NCBI RefSeq assembly: GCF_000980815.1
Contig: NZ_CP011311.1
Location: 372,001 to 436,000 of the forward strand
Direction of reading: 5' to 3'
Source: Corynebacterium camporealensis
Lineage (GTDB): Bacteria > Actinomycetota > Actinomycetes > Mycobacteriales > Mycobacteriaceae
Length of the DNA: 64,000 bases
Both the position numbers and the translations under genes were made by a program. The notes beneath the pieces are model-generated. The model ran no database searches and was not told where the DNA came from. It saw only the letters and a program-made list of their open reading frames with translations. Below, in pieces: positions 1 through 9,457 of the stretch. The stretch's first letter is position 1; each line of letters begins with the position of its first letter.

Positions 1-480
1 TTCAACTACGACAACGTCATGCAGATCCCGGGCGTTACCAAGGTTGTCGTCAACATGGGTGTTGGCGAAGCTGCACGTGACTCCAAGCTGATCAACGGCG
101 CTGTTGCTGACCTGACCGCTATCACCGGTCAGAAGCCGCAGCTGCGTCGCGCTAAGAAGTCCATCGCAAACTTCAAGCTGCGTGAGGGCATGCCGATCGG
201 CGCCCGCGTCACCCTGCGTGGCGACCGCATGTGGGAGTTCCTGGACCGCCTGCTGACCATCGCACTGCCGCGTATTCGTGACTTCCGCGGCCTGTCCGAC
301 CAGCAATTCGACGGCCACGGCAACTACACCTTCGGTCTGTCCGAGCAGTCCATGTTCTACGAGATCGACATCGACAAGATGGATCGCCCGCGTGGTATGG
401 ACATCACCGTGGTGACCACCGCAACCAACGACGACGAGGGCCGCAAGCTCCTGCGCGAGCTGGGTTTCCCGTTCAAGTAA
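1..480 (+). CDS. rplE: 50S ribosomal protein L5 (5' end outside window)
   Basis: Large-subunit protein L5, which binds 5S rRNA in the central protuberance. The frame is open from base 1, giving 159 residues, so about 30 N-terminal residues lie upstream of the window; the first ATG at 19 is internal. The visible part carries the typical L5 stretch with [10 protein letters not shown] near the start and the C-terminal block [10 protein letters not shown]. It would normally be followed by rpsN and rpsH, but here a strong terminator follows at once and rpsH lies 6.3 kb further on. Confidence 0.97.
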   Translation, partial: FNYDNVMQIPGVTKVVVNMGVGEAARDSKLINGAVADLTAITGQKPQLRRAKKSIANFKLREGMPIGARVTLRGDRMWEFLDRLLTIALPRIRDFRGLSDQQFDGHGNYTFGLSEQSMFYEIDIDKMDRPRGMDITVVTTATNDDEGRKLLRELGFPFK

Positions 481-495
481 AGCTACTTAAGCTTT

Positions 496-526
496 AATCC
501 CGACCTCACTGAGGTCGGGATTTTGG
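496..526 (+). terminator. Rho-independent terminator after rplE
   Basis: A 13-bp perfect inverted repeat (arms 496-508 and 510-522, AATCCCGACCTCA and its complement) is followed by a T-rich run. It also lies just past the end of the convergent MFS gene, so it can serve both strands. It marks the break in the ribosomal operon. Confidence 0.85.
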
Positions 527-530
527 TGTT

Positions 531-1723
531 TTAACGGCCTTGTTGATTGTTGACTTCGCGGACGAATAGCAAGGCAGGGATGACACTGAGTGCGCCAATG
601 CCAGCACATGCCCATAGGCCCTGGGCTAACGTCCAGCGGTGACCAATGGCACCCAGCGGAGTATCCCACATTGCCGAAATCGACGTAACCAGTGTGTTTT
701 GAATAGTGGTGACACGGCCGAAAGCTTCTTCGGCGATGAGTTCGTGCAGTGTGGCAAAGATGACTGCCCCGGCCGCGGGTGCGGTCAGTACAGACAGGCC
801 GAGTGGGATCACCATCCAGAGTGTGGCCTCAGTCAGCGCTGCGACCGTAATGCAGAGCGTAATCCACAAAGTCGTACCGACCTGCAATGCGGCAAAAGAA
901 AAAGTCTTCTGGAAAAAGCGTGTGGTGAGTGCACCGGCAATACCGATGGCTCCGATGGCCGTGCGTGCCAGACCGATGATCCAGCCCGCGTATCCACTTG
1001 CCTCCAGTGACAGGATTGTGAGAAACAGCGCGCCGTTAATTGCACAGTTGGAACCCATCTGCATCACGATCAGTCGCCGCAGCATCCGAGAACGCGCTAC
1101 CAAACTCAGTCCCTCTGCCGTCGTGCGGATGATGGTGGTGCTGGAACGTGTTGGTGGATTGAGCTCTGCATCAATGAAGATGTAGAAGGCGGCTGTTAAT
1201 GCACTACCTGCCGCAAGCACGACGAAGGGGAATGCGGCAGCGATATCCAACAGCACGCCACCGATGAACGGCCAATAAGCCCTGCGAACTGCATGCGGGC
1301 CTGGATAAAGCCCTGCGCGGTGGCTATGTCTTCTGCGGCAACCAATTGGGGCAGCGAGGGATTGGCGCTGGCTTGGCCGATGGAGTGGGCGAACATCGAT
1401 AAGCCCAGCAATGTGGCAAAAGCCCCCGCGCTAAATGTAGCTTCACCTTGAACAACTACGAAGGCTAAGCCCAGATTGCATAGCGCCGCCACCACATTGG
1501 CGCCCATGATTACGGGCTTGCGGTTGTATTTGTCAGCGGCTGCACCGCCAATGATTCCGCCGAGTAGCGCCGCCAGACCACTAATGGTTCCCAGCACACC
1601 AGCTAGCGTTATGCTGCCGGAAAATCTGAACGCCACAATCGGCACCGCTATTCCTGCCGCCACTCCGCAGATCTGAGCTATCACGTCAGAAAACAGATAT
1701 AGCCGGAAATTCTTCGTGTGCAT
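531..1723 (-). pseudogene. MFS transporter, split by a single-base frameshift
   Basis: Major facilitator superfamily drug or metabolite exporter, about 397 residues if repaired. The N-terminal half (from 1723, before the stop of that frame) has the MFS loop 2-3 motif GGAAADKYNRKP; the C-terminal half continues in another frame to 531. On the minus strand the frame breaks near 1270-1273, where GGCCGTTC should read GGCCCGTTC to give the family motif GPFIGGVLLD, so one C appears to be missing. The start at 1723 (ATG, AAGGA five bases upstream) is preferred over 1753, which has no ribosome site. Both halves are otherwise intact, so a recent mutation or a base-calling error is as likely as an old pseudogene. 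The substrate is unknown. Confidence 0.8.
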
Positions 1724-1961
1724 GGTCGTCCTTGTGTACTCAACCTTCGTCATGACAGGTTGCGTTAAGTAAACCAGATTACATTCGCTGAAAAAGTAAA
1801 ACGGTTATTAATAGTCGCGTGCTATGGGCGAAGGCGCAGGAATGAGTGGGCAGGTGCTCTTCATTTTGATTTGGCTTGGGTGCCCCTGTTCGTTGCTCAG
1901 GAACTAGGGCGCGAAGTAGTGTTATGGAGGAATTCTTAACTTAAGCTGGAGGGATGATGCT

Positions 1962-2747
1962 ATGTCGCTGAACGAAGCAGCTGCGGGCGCCATTAATAAG
2001 AAAGTCGCTCTGCTCGACCAATCCTTTGGTCGCTTTGCTACCCGTTCGATCTTGGCCGGTGTGTATCTGACTATCGGCACGGCATTCGCCGGCGTGGTTG
2101 GTCAGGCGGTGGAAGAACTCTTCCCGGGCTTGGGCTCTGTTGTCTTCGCCCTGCTCTTCGGCTTGGGTCTGTTTGCCATCATTCTGCTCGGCGCGGAGCT
2201 GGCTACCGGCAACATGATGTACGTCGTCTACGGCGCTATCAATAAGCACGTCGGCTGGGGTAAGGGCTTGTGGCTTCTGCTGGTCACCACGGTATTTAAC
2301 CTGGTCGGCTGCATCCTCTTTGCTGCAGCGATGGGCATGTCCGCCAAGCTCGGCGGTATGGATCCCACCCACCTGATTTCCACGCTGTCGGAAGGCAAGC
2401 TGACCAAGGAACCAGGCGGCATGTTCGTCGAGGCCATCCTGGCTAACTTTGTGGTCAACATGGCCGTCGTCGGTGCGGTCTTTGCCAAGGACGTCGTGTC
2501 CAAGTTCTTCGTGATTCTGCCGATCATCGCAGCCTTCGTTGGCATGGGGCTCGAGCACGTTATTGCGAACTTCTGCTTGTTCACCCTGACCTTCTTCGCC
2601 TCGGATCCGCTGACCTCCGCGATGACTGTCGGCAACGTGGCCCTCAACTGGACCCTGGTTTGGTTGGGCAACCTGGTCGGTGGCGGCTTCCTCATCGGTG
2701 GCGTCTACGCCTACCTCAACAAGGGCCAGGACGTCTACCGCGACTAA
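1962..2747 (+). CDS. Formate/nitrite transporter family channel
   Basis: Integral membrane channel of the FocA/NirC family, 261 residues with about six hydrophobic helices. FNT hallmarks include ELATGNMMYV at about residues 79-88 and a second half-repeat around ANFVVNMAV. GGAGGG lies eight bases before the ATG. Known members move small monovalent anions such as formate or nitrite. The convergent neighbour is a formate dehydrogenase cluster (fdhD, fdhF), so formate is the likely substrate here, by inference from context. It faces fdhD across a shared terminator and diverges from the MFS gene. Confidence 0.9.
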   Translation: MSLNEAAAGAINKKVALLDQSFGRFATRSILAGVYLTIGTAFAGVVGQAVEELFPGLGSVVFALLFGLGLFAIILLGAELATGNMMYVVYGAINKHVGWGKGLWLLLVTTVFNLVGCILFAAAMGMSAKLGGMDPTHLISTLSEGKLTKEPGGMFVEAILANFVVNMAVVGAVFAKDVVSKFFVILPIIAAFVGMGLEHVIANFCLFTLTFFASDPLTSAMTVGNVALNWTLVWLGNLVGGGFLIGGVYAYLNKGQDVYRD

Positions 2748-2767
2748 GCATCTTACTTTTAATGACT

Positions 2768-2809
2768 AAACCCGGTTACCTCACCTTTCGTGGTGAGGAA
2801 CCGGGTTTT
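2768..2809. terminator. Bidirectional terminator between the FNT gene and fdhD
   Basis: A long hairpin with arms built from AAACCCGGTT + CCTCACC and the matching GGTGAGG + AACCGGGTTTT sits between two convergent genes. It has A and T runs on both sides, so it can stop transcription from either strand. Confidence 0.85.
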
Positions 2810-2810
2810 C

Positions 2811-3641
2811 TCAGCGTTGTAGTTCGCCGGAGTAGAGGTTGAAGCGATCGCCGCGGGCAAAGCCGACCAAGCCCATGCCGGTGGCGCGGGCGGTTTCTAC
2901 GGCGAGGGAAGACGCGGCGGAAACAGCGATAAGCGTGGGGAAGCCAGCCATGGCGGCTTTCTGTACGAGCTCAAAGGAGGCGCGAGAGCTCATTACGAGG
3001 ATGAGGTCGTGGGCAGGCAGCATGCCTTCCAGCAGGAGGTGGCCGATGACTTTGTCGGCTGCGTTATGCCTGCCGATGTCCTCGCGGATCACCACGGATG
3101 TGCCATCGCGACGGAAAGCACCTGCGGCGTGAATGCCGCCAGTCTTGCGGAAGAGCTTTTGTTCCTTGCGGAGCTTTTCTGGCAAGGTGGCGACCAGCTG
3201 TGGGTCGACGGGGACTTCCGGCAATGAGTGTGGCAGGCGCAGTTTCATCTCCTCAATGGAGGAGGTGCCGCAGACGCCACAGGCGGACGTCGTCAAGCTT
3301 AAGCGCAAGTCCTGCAGCCCAATGACGTTTTTCTTGGCTAGCTGAATGTCCAGCAGGTTATAGGTGTTGAGCCCATCGACGGTGGCACCGGCGCAGTAGC
3401 GGGCGGTCGTGATGTCTTCCGCGGAGCTGATGTGGCCTTCGGAGTATAAAAAGCCGTGGGCAAGCTCGATATCGTTGCCCGGGGTGCGCATCGTGGTGGC
3501 AATTGTTTGGTCGCCCACGCGGATTTCTAAAGGCTCTTCACCTGCAACAGAATCAGCGCGAGTATCAACCTGGGTGAGGTTGCCGTCATCGTCCAGGCGC
3601 ACCCGGGTGACCGGGAAGTTAGAGGTTGCGCGTCCTGCCAC
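2811..3641 (-). CDS. fdhD: Formate dehydrogenase accessory sulfurtransferase FdhD
   Basis: FdhD moves sulfur from a cysteine desulfurase to the bis-MGD cofactor of formate dehydrogenase, which is needed for enzyme activity. The 276-residue protein has the family's CxxC motif (ACGVCG, about residues 120-125) and the cofactor-region blocks GGIHAAG and REDIGRHNA. The GTG start shares its first G with the TAG stop of the upstream gene (TAGTG), so translation is probably coupled. It is the last gene of the run fdhF, small protein, fdhD. Confidence 0.96.
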   Translation of the reverse strand: MAGRATSNFPVTRVRLDDDGNLTQVDTRADSVAGEEPLEIRVGDQTIATTMRTPGNDIELAHGFLYSEGHISSAEDITTARYCAGATVDGLNTYNLLDIQLAKKNVIGLQDLRLSLTTSACGVCGTSSIEEMKLRLPHSLPEVPVDPQLVATLPEKLRKEQKLFRKTGGIHAAGAFRRDGTSVVIREDIGRHNAADKVIGHLLLEGMLPAHDLILVMSSRASFELVQKAAMAGFPTLIAVSAASSLAVETARATGMGLVGFARGDRFNLYSGELQR

Positions 3642-3895
3642 TACTGGATGCGCTCCTGCAGCTTAGCGATGTTCGCCTTGGCCTCCTCACAATCCTGGGA
3701 AGCCAAACCGACCAGATAAGAGGTCAGCGGGGCAGCAGGACGGGAGCGGTTATGGGCGACGTCCTTGGTGAGATCGAGCAGCTCACGGGTAAGGGCCGTG
3801 GCTTCCTTCTTATCCAGGCCCAGGATTTCCGCAGCTTCCACGAGCCACTCGTGGGCAGTCTGGATGGGGTCTTGGTTCTCAGTATTTTCGCTCAT
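3641..3895 (-). CDS. Small DUF6457-like protein between fdhF and fdhD
   Basis: An 84-residue, probably cytoplasmic, all-helical acidic protein. The ATG at 3895 is chosen because the residues in front of it in this frame look non-coding. It keeps the small-domain signature HEWLVEAAEILGL then LLDLTKDVAHNRSRPAAPLT. I recognise it as the family called DUF6457, found next to or fused to molybdenum-cofactor proteins in actinobacteria. It sits in the same position as C. glutamicum cg0617, reported as required with fdhF and fdhD for formate oxidation. Its biochemical role is not known; a chaperone or cofactor-handling role is inference. Confidence 0.85.
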   Translation of the reverse strand: MSENTENQDPIQTAHEWLVEAAEILGLDKKEATALTRELLDLTKDVAHNRSRPAAPLTSYLVGLASQDCEEAKANIAKLQERIQ

Positions 3896-3940
3896 GTGCA
3901 CCCACTCTAGTCGCAGGAAGGGCGCTGCTAGATACACCAG

Positions 3941-3976
3941 CGCCCCCGCCCGGTGCGCAGGCACCGAGTGGGGGCG
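3941..3976 (-). terminator. GC-rich hairpin downstream of fdhF
   Basis: A two-layer inverted repeat (CGCCCCC/GGGGGCG outer, CGGTGC/GCACCG inner) lies in the 97-base gap between fdhF and the next gene on the same strand. There is no T run, so it may limit read-through or protect the fdhF message rather than end transcription. Confidence 0.5.
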
Positions 3977-3992
3977 AAAGCGACCTGACAGC

Positions 3993-6284
3993 TTAGAGGT
4001 CGTTGGCGTTGCGGCCCTGCGGCTCCAAGTGAACTACGAGGGACTTAGACACCGGGGTGTGGGAGCCGTCAGCATGCTGGGACAGGGGAACCAACACGTT
4101 GAGCTCCGGGAAGTAGCCGGTGACGCAATCGCGAGCGGTGTTGTACTCCACCAAGCGGAAGTTCGGAGCACGACGCTCTTCGTTGTCGTAGACGGAGACA
4201 ACATCGACGATGTCGCCGTCCTTCAGACCACGCTTCTTCAGGTCAGCGGGGGAGATAAACAGGACACGACGGCCGCCACGAACACCACGGTAGCGGTCAT
4301 TCAGTCCGTAGGAGATGGTGTTGTACTGGTCGTGTGCGCGCACCGAGGACAGCAGCAGCTGGTCGTCGTCCAGCTCAATGACAGCGGTGTCGTTGATGGT
4401 CAGCTGTGCCTTGCCGTTATCGGTGTTGAAGATGCGCTCACGAGCAGCGTGCGGGAGCATGAAACCGCGTGGGCGTTCCAGGCGCTCGTTGTAGTTCTCA
4501 AAGCCTGGGATAACAGCTTCAATGTGGTCGCGGATGACGTCGTAGTTGTCAATCATCGGCTGCCAGAAGTCATCTCCGAAGGTCTCGCGACCAATGGAGC
4601 AGATGATGTCGACCTCAGACTTGAGGTCCAAGTCCTGGTTGGCCTTTCGCGATGGCTTGGAAGAAGACACGGTGGAATCCGATGCCTCAACCGAGACTTT
4701 CTGTGGGCCGGACGCCTGCGGGTCATAGTCCGTACGGGAACGCACCGGCAGAATCAGACCGCGCTCGCCTGGCCACGCGCAAGTGTTGTTGAGCTTGGTC
4801 AGCATGTGTGCCGACAGCTTGGTGCGTGCCATGCCGTCTTCACAGGCGGTGGTATCACTCAGTGCTCGGATGAAGTTACCGCCTAGGGAGATGAAGACGT
4901 CCACGTCGCCGTCGCGTAGTGCTGCAGCTGCTTCCACGGAGGAGTAGCCGTGCTCACGTGGAACGTCGAAGCCAAATTCTTCCTCCATCTTGGCCAGAAA
5001 CGGCTCCGGCATCTTCTCGGAGATGCCCATGGTGCGGTCGCCCTGCACGTTGGAGTGGCCACGGAACGGGAAGGAGCCGGCGCCAGGCTTGCCGATGTTG
5101 CCAGTCAGCAGCAGGAAGTTCATCATCTCTTGGATGGTCTGCACTGCATTCTTGTGCTGGGTAACACCAAGAGTCCAAGCTAGGATGACGTTTTCGGCCT
5201 TCTCCACGCGGTCGACAATGGCGTTGACTTCGGACTGCGGGATACCGGAGCCACGTTCCAGCAGGGCCGGGTCCAGGGAGTTGAGGTACTCGATGGTCTC
5301 ATCCACGTTGGAGCAGAAGCGCTCCAGGAAGGAATGATCCAGCAGATCGCGGCGGATGACCTCGCGGTTGATCTGCTGGAAGAGCGCGCGGTCGCCATCG
5401 AGGCGGACCTGGACGTACTGGTCGGCCAGCTTCTTGGAGATACCCAGCATGCCCTTCGGGTCCTGCGGATCGCGGAACTTCATCAGGCCGGTTTCTGGCA
5501 GCGGGTTGATGGCCACCAGCTTGCCGCCGTTGTCCTTCATGCGCTCGAAAGCACCGAGCGCGCGCGGGTGGTTGGTGCCGGGGTTCTGGCCCACGGAGAT
5601 CACCAGGTCGGTGTTGTAGAGGTCCTGCATGGTGGCAGAGCCCTTACCGACGCCGACGACCTTTGCCAGTGCGACACCGGTGGAATCGTGGCACAGGTTC
5701 GCGCAGTCCGGCAGATTGTTGGTGCCGATGCGGCGGCCCAACACACCGAAGGAGAATGCAGACTCGTTGACGGCAGTACCGGAGGTGTAGAGCACGTTGC
5801 GGTTGGGCTCGGTTGCCTTAATCTCTTCAGAGATAATGCGGAAGGCCTCATCCCAGGAGATAGGGTGATACTTGCCATCGCCAGTGGAGCGGTCATAGAG
5901 CATCGGCTCCTGCAGACGTCCCAGCTGGTCCAGTTCGTAGTCGGTCATCTCACGCATCTGTTCGACGGTGGTGTTGGCGAAGAACTCGCGGCTGACGCGC
6001 TTGGGAGTAGTCTCCTGGGCGATAGCCTTAGCGCCGTTCTCGCAGAACTCGACGATGCCCTGCTCACCGACCGGCGGTTCTGGCCAGGCACAGCCTGGGC
6101 AGTCCACACCGCTGTCCTTGTTGAGGTTGACCAGGGGCAGCATGGCGCGGTTGGGTGCTGCATGCTCCATAGCGTGCAGTACGCCTCCCAGGCCCGCCGC
6201 AGACTTGACGCGGCGGCCTACCTGGGGGTTATCGAACTCGTTGGCCTTTGGGTTGGTCCGAGATACATCTGTAGGGGTAGTCAT
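3993..6284 (-). CDS. fdhF: Molybdopterin formate dehydrogenase, FdhF/YdeP family
   Basis: A 763-residue molybdenum oxidoreductase that in C. glutamicum oxidises formate to CO2 and relieves formate toxicity. ATG at 6284 is taken as the start because the frame upstream, though open to 6737, has no family likeness. Family features: VDCPGCAWPEP near residues 60-70 in place of a full ferredoxin-type cluster motif, the cofactor region LPDCANLCHDSTG with Cys194 and Cys198, the MGD-binding GQNPGTNHPRAL, and the C-terminal molybdopterin-binding domain from about residue 640. There is no in-frame TGA, so no selenocysteine. The electron acceptor is unknown. It leads the run fdhF, small protein, fdhD. 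Confidence 0.92.
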   Translation of the reverse strand: MTTPTDVSRTNPKANEFDNPQVGRRVKSAAGLGGVLHAMEHAAPNRAMLPLVNLNKDSGVDCPGCAWPEPPVGEQGIVEFCENGAKAIAQETTPKRVSREFFANTTVEQMREMTDYELDQLGRLQEPMLYDRSTGDGKYHPISWDEAFRIISEEIKATEPNRNVLYTSGTAVNESAFSFGVLGRRIGTNNLPDCANLCHDSTGVALAKVVGVGKGSATMQDLYNTDLVISVGQNPGTNHPRALGAFERMKDNGGKLVAINPLPETGLMKFRDPQDPKGMLGISKKLADQYVQVRLDGDRALFQQINREVIRRDLLDHSFLERFCSNVDETIEYLNSLDPALLERGSGIPQSEVNAIVDRVEKAENVILAWTLGVTQHKNAVQTIQEMMNFLLLTGNIGKPGAGSFPFRGHSNVQGDRTMGISEKMPEPFLAKMEEEFGFDVPREHGYSSVEAAAALRDGDVDVFISLGGNFIRALSDTTACEDGMARTKLSAHMLTKLNNTCAWPGERGLILPVRSRTDYDPQASGPQKVSVEASDSTVSSSKPSRKANQDLDLKSEVDIICSIGRETFGDDFWQPMIDNYDVIRDHIEAVIPGFENYNERLERPRGFMLPHAARERIFNTDNGKAQLTINDTAVIELDDDQLLLSSVRAHDQYNTISYGLNDRYRGVRGGRRVLFISPADLKKRGLKDGDIVDVVSVYDNEERRAPNFRLVEYNTARDCVTGYFPELNVLVPLSQHADGSHTPVSKSLVVHLEPQGRNANDL

Positions 6285-6761
6285 AACGACATAATACCTG
6301 GCTAAGTGGCCCATTCCACAACCCCTGTGCAGGGGAAAAGGGATGTGCATCGTCGCCAAGCACTGCATTAGACCTTTCGCAGTGGTGAGGGCGCGAATCG
6401 GCATGCGGGTGAGAAAAGAAAAGTCCCGGTCGCGGGTTGTGTTAATGGGGGTGAAGCACGTAATGTGGAACGTCGGACTTGATTGCAAGCTGCGCAGGAA
6501 TGACGCAGTGGCGGGCTTTTGCGCCTTAAAACTGCCTTTATCCTGTAGCTTTGCGCCAAGCCGAGCAAGAATTGAACAACTACTTTGTTGTAGGCCCCCC
6601 GCCTTAAATAGCGGACCGTCGTATGCATCAAAGGGTGGCGAGCGCCTTGCGGTACTGACCGCAGGGAGCGTCAGTAGCCCGAAATCACACGGAAAACGCT
6701 TTGGTGGGCAAACTTCGAGTTTGTGAGGGAACCGCAACGAGAAAGGTAACGGTCACTTCAT
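6285..6761. other. 477-base divergent intergenic region fdhF/rpsH
   Basis: This stretch must hold the promoter that restarts the ribosomal operon and the fdhF promoter. A plus-strand open frame (6343-6726) looks unlike any protein and has no ribosome site, so I do not call it. CAACTACTTTGTTG (6578-6591) is a short inverted repeat. GGGAACC (6727-6733) is followed 18 bases later by GTC. No confident -35/-10 pair was found. GAAAGG at 6741-6746 precedes rpsH. Confidence 0.5.
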
Positions 6762-7145
6762 ATGACCATGACTGATCCTATTGCCGACATGCTGTCGCGC
6801 GTGCGCAATGCAAACCATGCGCACCATGACGTCGTGTCGATGCCGACCTCCAAGATCAAGGCAAACATTGCTGAGATCCTGAAGCAGGAAGGCTACATCG
6901 CTGACTACTCCGTCGAGGGCCACGAGCTGTCTCTCGAGCTTAAGTACAACAACCGTGAGCGCTCCCTGTCCGGTCTGCGTCGCGTGTCTAAGCCGGGTCT
7001 GCGTGTGTACGCAAAGTCCACCAACCTGCCGAAGGTTCTGGGCGGCCTGGGCGTGGCTATCATCTCCACGTCCCACGGTCTGCTGACCGATCGTCAGGCT
7101 CAGGAGAAGGGCGTAGGCGGAGAAGTTCTCGCCTACGTCTGGTAA
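6762..7145 (+). CDS. rpsH: 30S ribosomal protein S8
   Basis: Primary 16S rRNA-binding protein of the small-subunit platform, 127 residues. It has the N-terminal [15 protein letters not shown] and the C-terminal signature [13 protein letters not shown] second ATG lies two codons in; the first is kept because the MTMTDPIAD start is shared with other actinobacteria. It is the first gene after the formate dehydrogenase insertion, without the usual rpsN in front. Confidence 0.97.
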   Translation: MTMTDPIADMLSRVRNANHAHHDVVSMPTSKIKANIAEILKQEGYIADYSVEGHELSLELKYNNRERSLSGLRRVSKPGLRVYAKSTNLPKVLGGLGVAIISTSHGLLTDRQAQEKGVGGEVLAYVW

Positions 7146-7160
7146 AGGGAGGTTTGACAC

Positions 7161-7697
7161 ATGTCTCGAGTCGGTTTAGCACCGATCGCCGTACCTAACG
7201 GCGTCGAAATCAACATCAACGGCCAGGTCGTCGACGTCAAGGGCCCGAAGGGTTCCCAGACCGTTGACGTTCCGCAGCCGATCACCGCTGCTGTGGAAGA
7301 CGGCGTTCTGACGGTTTCCCGTCCGGACGACCACCGCAAGCACCGCGCACTGCACGGTCTGTCCCGCTCCCTGCTCAACAACGCAGTTCAGGGCGTGACC
7401 GAGGGCTTCACCATCAAGATGGAAATCTTCGGTGTGGGCTACCGTGTGCAGCTGAAGGGTCAGGACCTGGAATTCAGCCTGGGTTACTCGCATCCGATCC
7501 TGATCAAGGCTCCGGAAGGCATCACTTTCGCCGTTGATGGCGCAACCAAGCTTTCTATCACTGGTATTGACAAGCAGGCCGTCGGACAGGTCGCCGCTAA
7601 CATCCGCCGTCTGCGTAAGGACGATCCTTACAAGGGCAAGGGCATTCGTTACGAAGGCGAGCAGATCCGTCGCAAGGTCGGAAAGACGGGTAAGTAA
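7161..7697 (+). CDS. rplF: 50S ribosomal protein L6
   Basis: Large-subunit protein near the factor-binding site, 178 residues in two similar domains. The start MSRVGLAPI and the C-terminal signature [13 protein letters not shown] are typical. AGGGAGG lies upstream of the ATG. It is 15 bases after rpsH and three bases before rplR, so it is co-transcribed with them. Confidence 0.97.
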   Translation: MSRVGLAPIAVPNGVEININGQVVDVKGPKGSQTVDVPQPITAAVEDGVLTVSRPDDHRKHRALHGLSRSLLNNAVQGVTEGFTIKMEIFGVGYRVQLKGQDLEFSLGYSHPILIKAPEGITFAVDGATKLSITGIDKQAVGQVAANIRRLRKDDPYKGKGIRYEGEQIRRKVGKTGK

Positions 7698-7700
7698 GCA

Positions 7701-8102
7701 ATGGCAAACACTGAAAACACCAAGCGCAATCCAATCGGCAAGGACATCTCGTCCCGTCGTCGCGAAGCACGCGCACGCCGTCACTTCCGTATCCGTAAGA
7801 CCCTGCGTGGCACCCCAGAGGCACCACGCCTGGTACTGCACCGCTCCTCTCGCCACATGCACGTCCAGGTCATCGACGACCTGGCCGGCCACACCCTGGT
7901 CGCTGCTTCCTCCATGGAAGCTGACGTGCGTGCAGTAGAGGGCGACAAGAAGGCCAAGGCTGCCAAGGTCGGCGAGCTCATCGCCGAGCGCGCTAAGGCT
8001 GCTGGCATCGAAAAGGTCGTCTTCGACCGCGCTGGCTACAAGTACCACGGTCGCGTTGCCGCTCTGGCAGACGCCGCACGCGAAGGTGGTCTGCAGTTCT
8101 AA
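7701..8102 (+). CDS. rplR: 50S ribosomal protein L18
   Basis: 5S rRNA-binding protein of the central protuberance, 133 residues. The basic N-terminus ([15 protein letters not shown]) precedes the conserved core [16 protein letters not shown] and the C-terminal [20 protein letters not shown]. It follows rplF by three bases. Confidence 0.97.
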   Translation: MANTENTKRNPIGKDISSRRREARARRHFRIRKTLRGTPEAPRLVLHRSSRHMHVQVIDDLAGHTLVAASSMEADVRAVEGDKKAKAAKVGELIAERAKAAGIEKVVFDRAGYKYHGRVAALADAAREGGLQF

Positions 8103-8142
8103 TGATTAACGCAAACGGAAACATCAACGGAAGGAACGCCTA

Positions 8143-8763
8143 ATGTCGGACCGTGAACAGCGTGACGGCGGACGCTCCGCCGAGAACAAGGGCGGTAACC
8201 GCCGCAACGATCGTCGTAACGATCGCCGCAACAACCATGACAACGAGCGCGACAAGTACATCGAGCGCGTAGTCACCATTAACCGTGTCTCCAAGACCGT
8301 CAAGGGTGGCCGCAACATGTCCTTCACCGCTCTCGTCGTCGTCGGCGACGGCCAGGGCATGGTCGGCGTCGGCTACGGCAAGGCCAAGGAAGTCCCGGCT
8401 GCCATCCAGAAGGGTGCCGAGGAAGCTCGCAAGAACTTCTTCCGCGTCCCGATGATTGCCGGCACCATCACCCACCCGGTCGAGGGTCGCGACGCCGCTG
8501 GCATCGTGATGCTGAAGCCGGCTGCACCTGGTACCGGTGTTATCGCCGGTGGCGCTGCTCGTCCGGTGCTCGAATGCGCTGGTGTGCAGGACATCCTGTC
8601 GAAGTCGCTGGGCTCCGACAACGCACTCAACGTCGTCCGCGCAACCGTGGACGGCCTCAAGCAGCTGGTTCGCCCTGAAGAGGTTGCTGCACGTCGCGGC
8701 AAGTCTCTCGAAGAGGTCACCCCGGCCCGTATGCTGCGCAAGCGCGCAGGTCAGGAGGCATAA
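8143..8763 (+). CDS. rpsE: 30S ribosomal protein S5
   Basis: Small-subunit protein important for decoding accuracy, 206 residues. An unusual N-terminal tail of about 40 residues, rich in Arg, Asn and Asp ([19 protein letters not shown]), precedes the standard double-stranded RNA-binding fold and the motifs [15 protein letters not shown] and [15 protein letters not shown]. The tail is longer than in E. coli S5 (about 167 residues). Confidence 0.97.
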   Translation: MSDREQRDGGRSAENKGGNRRNDRRNDRRNNHDNERDKYIERVVTINRVSKTVKGGRNMSFTALVVVGDGQGMVGVGYGKAKEVPAAIQKGAEEARKNFFRVPMIAGTITHPVEGRDAAGIVMLKPAAPGTGVIAGGAARPVLECAGVQDILSKSLGSDNALNVVRATVDGLKQLVRPEEVAARRGKSLEEVTPARMLRKRAGQEA

Positions 8764-8766
8764 GCA

Positions 8767-8952
8767 ATGGCTCTGAAGATTACTCAGGTAAAGGGCCTTG
8801 TGGGCACCAAGCCGAACCACCGCGCCAACATTGAGGCTCTCGGCCTCAAGCGCATCGGTCAGTCCGTTATCAAGCAGGACACCCCGATCGTGCGCGGCAT
8901 GGTTCAGAAGGTGCGTCACCTGGTCACCGTCGAAGAAGTGGCAGGGGAGTAA
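8767..8952 (+). CDS. rpmD: 50S ribosomal protein L30
   Basis: Small 61-residue protein of the large subunit with the typical pattern [14 protein letters not shown] followed by [13 protein letters not shown]. It starts three bases after the rpsE stop and ends three bases before rplO. Confidence 0.97.
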   Translation: MALKITQVKGLVGTKPNHRANIEALGLKRIGQSVIKQDTPIVRGMVQKVRHLVTVEEVAGE

Positions 8953-8955
8953 ACC

Positions 8956-9405
8956 ATGGCTGACATCATCAAGTTGCACGACCTGCGCCCAAGCGCAGGC
9001 GCCAACAAGCCGAAGACCCGCGTTGGTCGCGGTGAGGCATCCAAGGGTAAGACCGCCGGTCGCGGTACCAAGGGCACCCGGGCTCGTAAGCAGGTCCCGG
9101 CTGCATTCGAGGGCGGCCAGATGCCAATTCACATGCGTCTGCCGAAGCTGCGCGGCTTCAAGAACCCGAACAAGATCACCTACCAGGTCGTCAACGTATC
9201 CGACCTGAACAAGGCATTCCCGGATGGCGGCGACATCACCGTGGCTGACATCGTGAATGCTGGCCTGGTTCGCGCAAAGCAGCCAGTTAAGGTGCTGGGC
9301 AATGGCGAGATCAGCGTCAAGCTGAACGTCACTGCCGACAAGTTCTCCAAGTCTGCAGTGGAGAAGATTGAGGCCGCCGGTGGTTCCACCACCGCTACCA
9401 AGTAA
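8956..9405 (+). CDS. rplO: 50S ribosomal protein L15
   Basis: Large-subunit assembly protein, 149 residues. The glycine- and basic-rich N-terminal part ([19 protein letters not shown]) threads into rRNA and the C-terminal part ends with VEKIEAAGG. It is the last gene before a strong terminator, so secY starts a new transcription unit here. Confidence 0.97.
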   Translation: MADIIKLHDLRPSAGANKPKTRVGRGEASKGKTAGRGTKGTRARKQVPAAFEGGQMPIHMRLPKLRGFKNPNKITYQVVNVSDLNKAFPDGGDITVADIVNAGLVRAKQPVKVLGNGEISVKLNVTADKFSKSAVEKIEAAGGSTTATK

Positions 9406-9427
9406 TGACTAGGTAGCCTCACGAGAC

Positions 9428-9457
9428 AAACCCCCGTTCAATGGACGGGGGTTTTCT
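9428..9457 (+). terminator. Rho-independent terminator after rplO
   Basis: Arms CCCCCGT (9431-9437) and ACGGGGG (9445-9451) are preceded by AAA and followed by TTTTCTT, a classic terminator. Confidence 0.9.

Noticed and set aside
6343..6726. 127-codon open frame in the fdhF/rpsH gap
   Set aside because: No ribosome site, no hydrophobic or domain pattern, and it runs across likely promoter sequence of both flanking genes.
6727..6754. GGGAACC followed after 18 bases by GTC upstream of rpsH, as a third ECF promoter
   Set aside because: Spacing is 18 rather than 17, and GTCACTTC lacks the CCAATA and GGGTGAG shared by the two ESX-type promoters. Probably chance.
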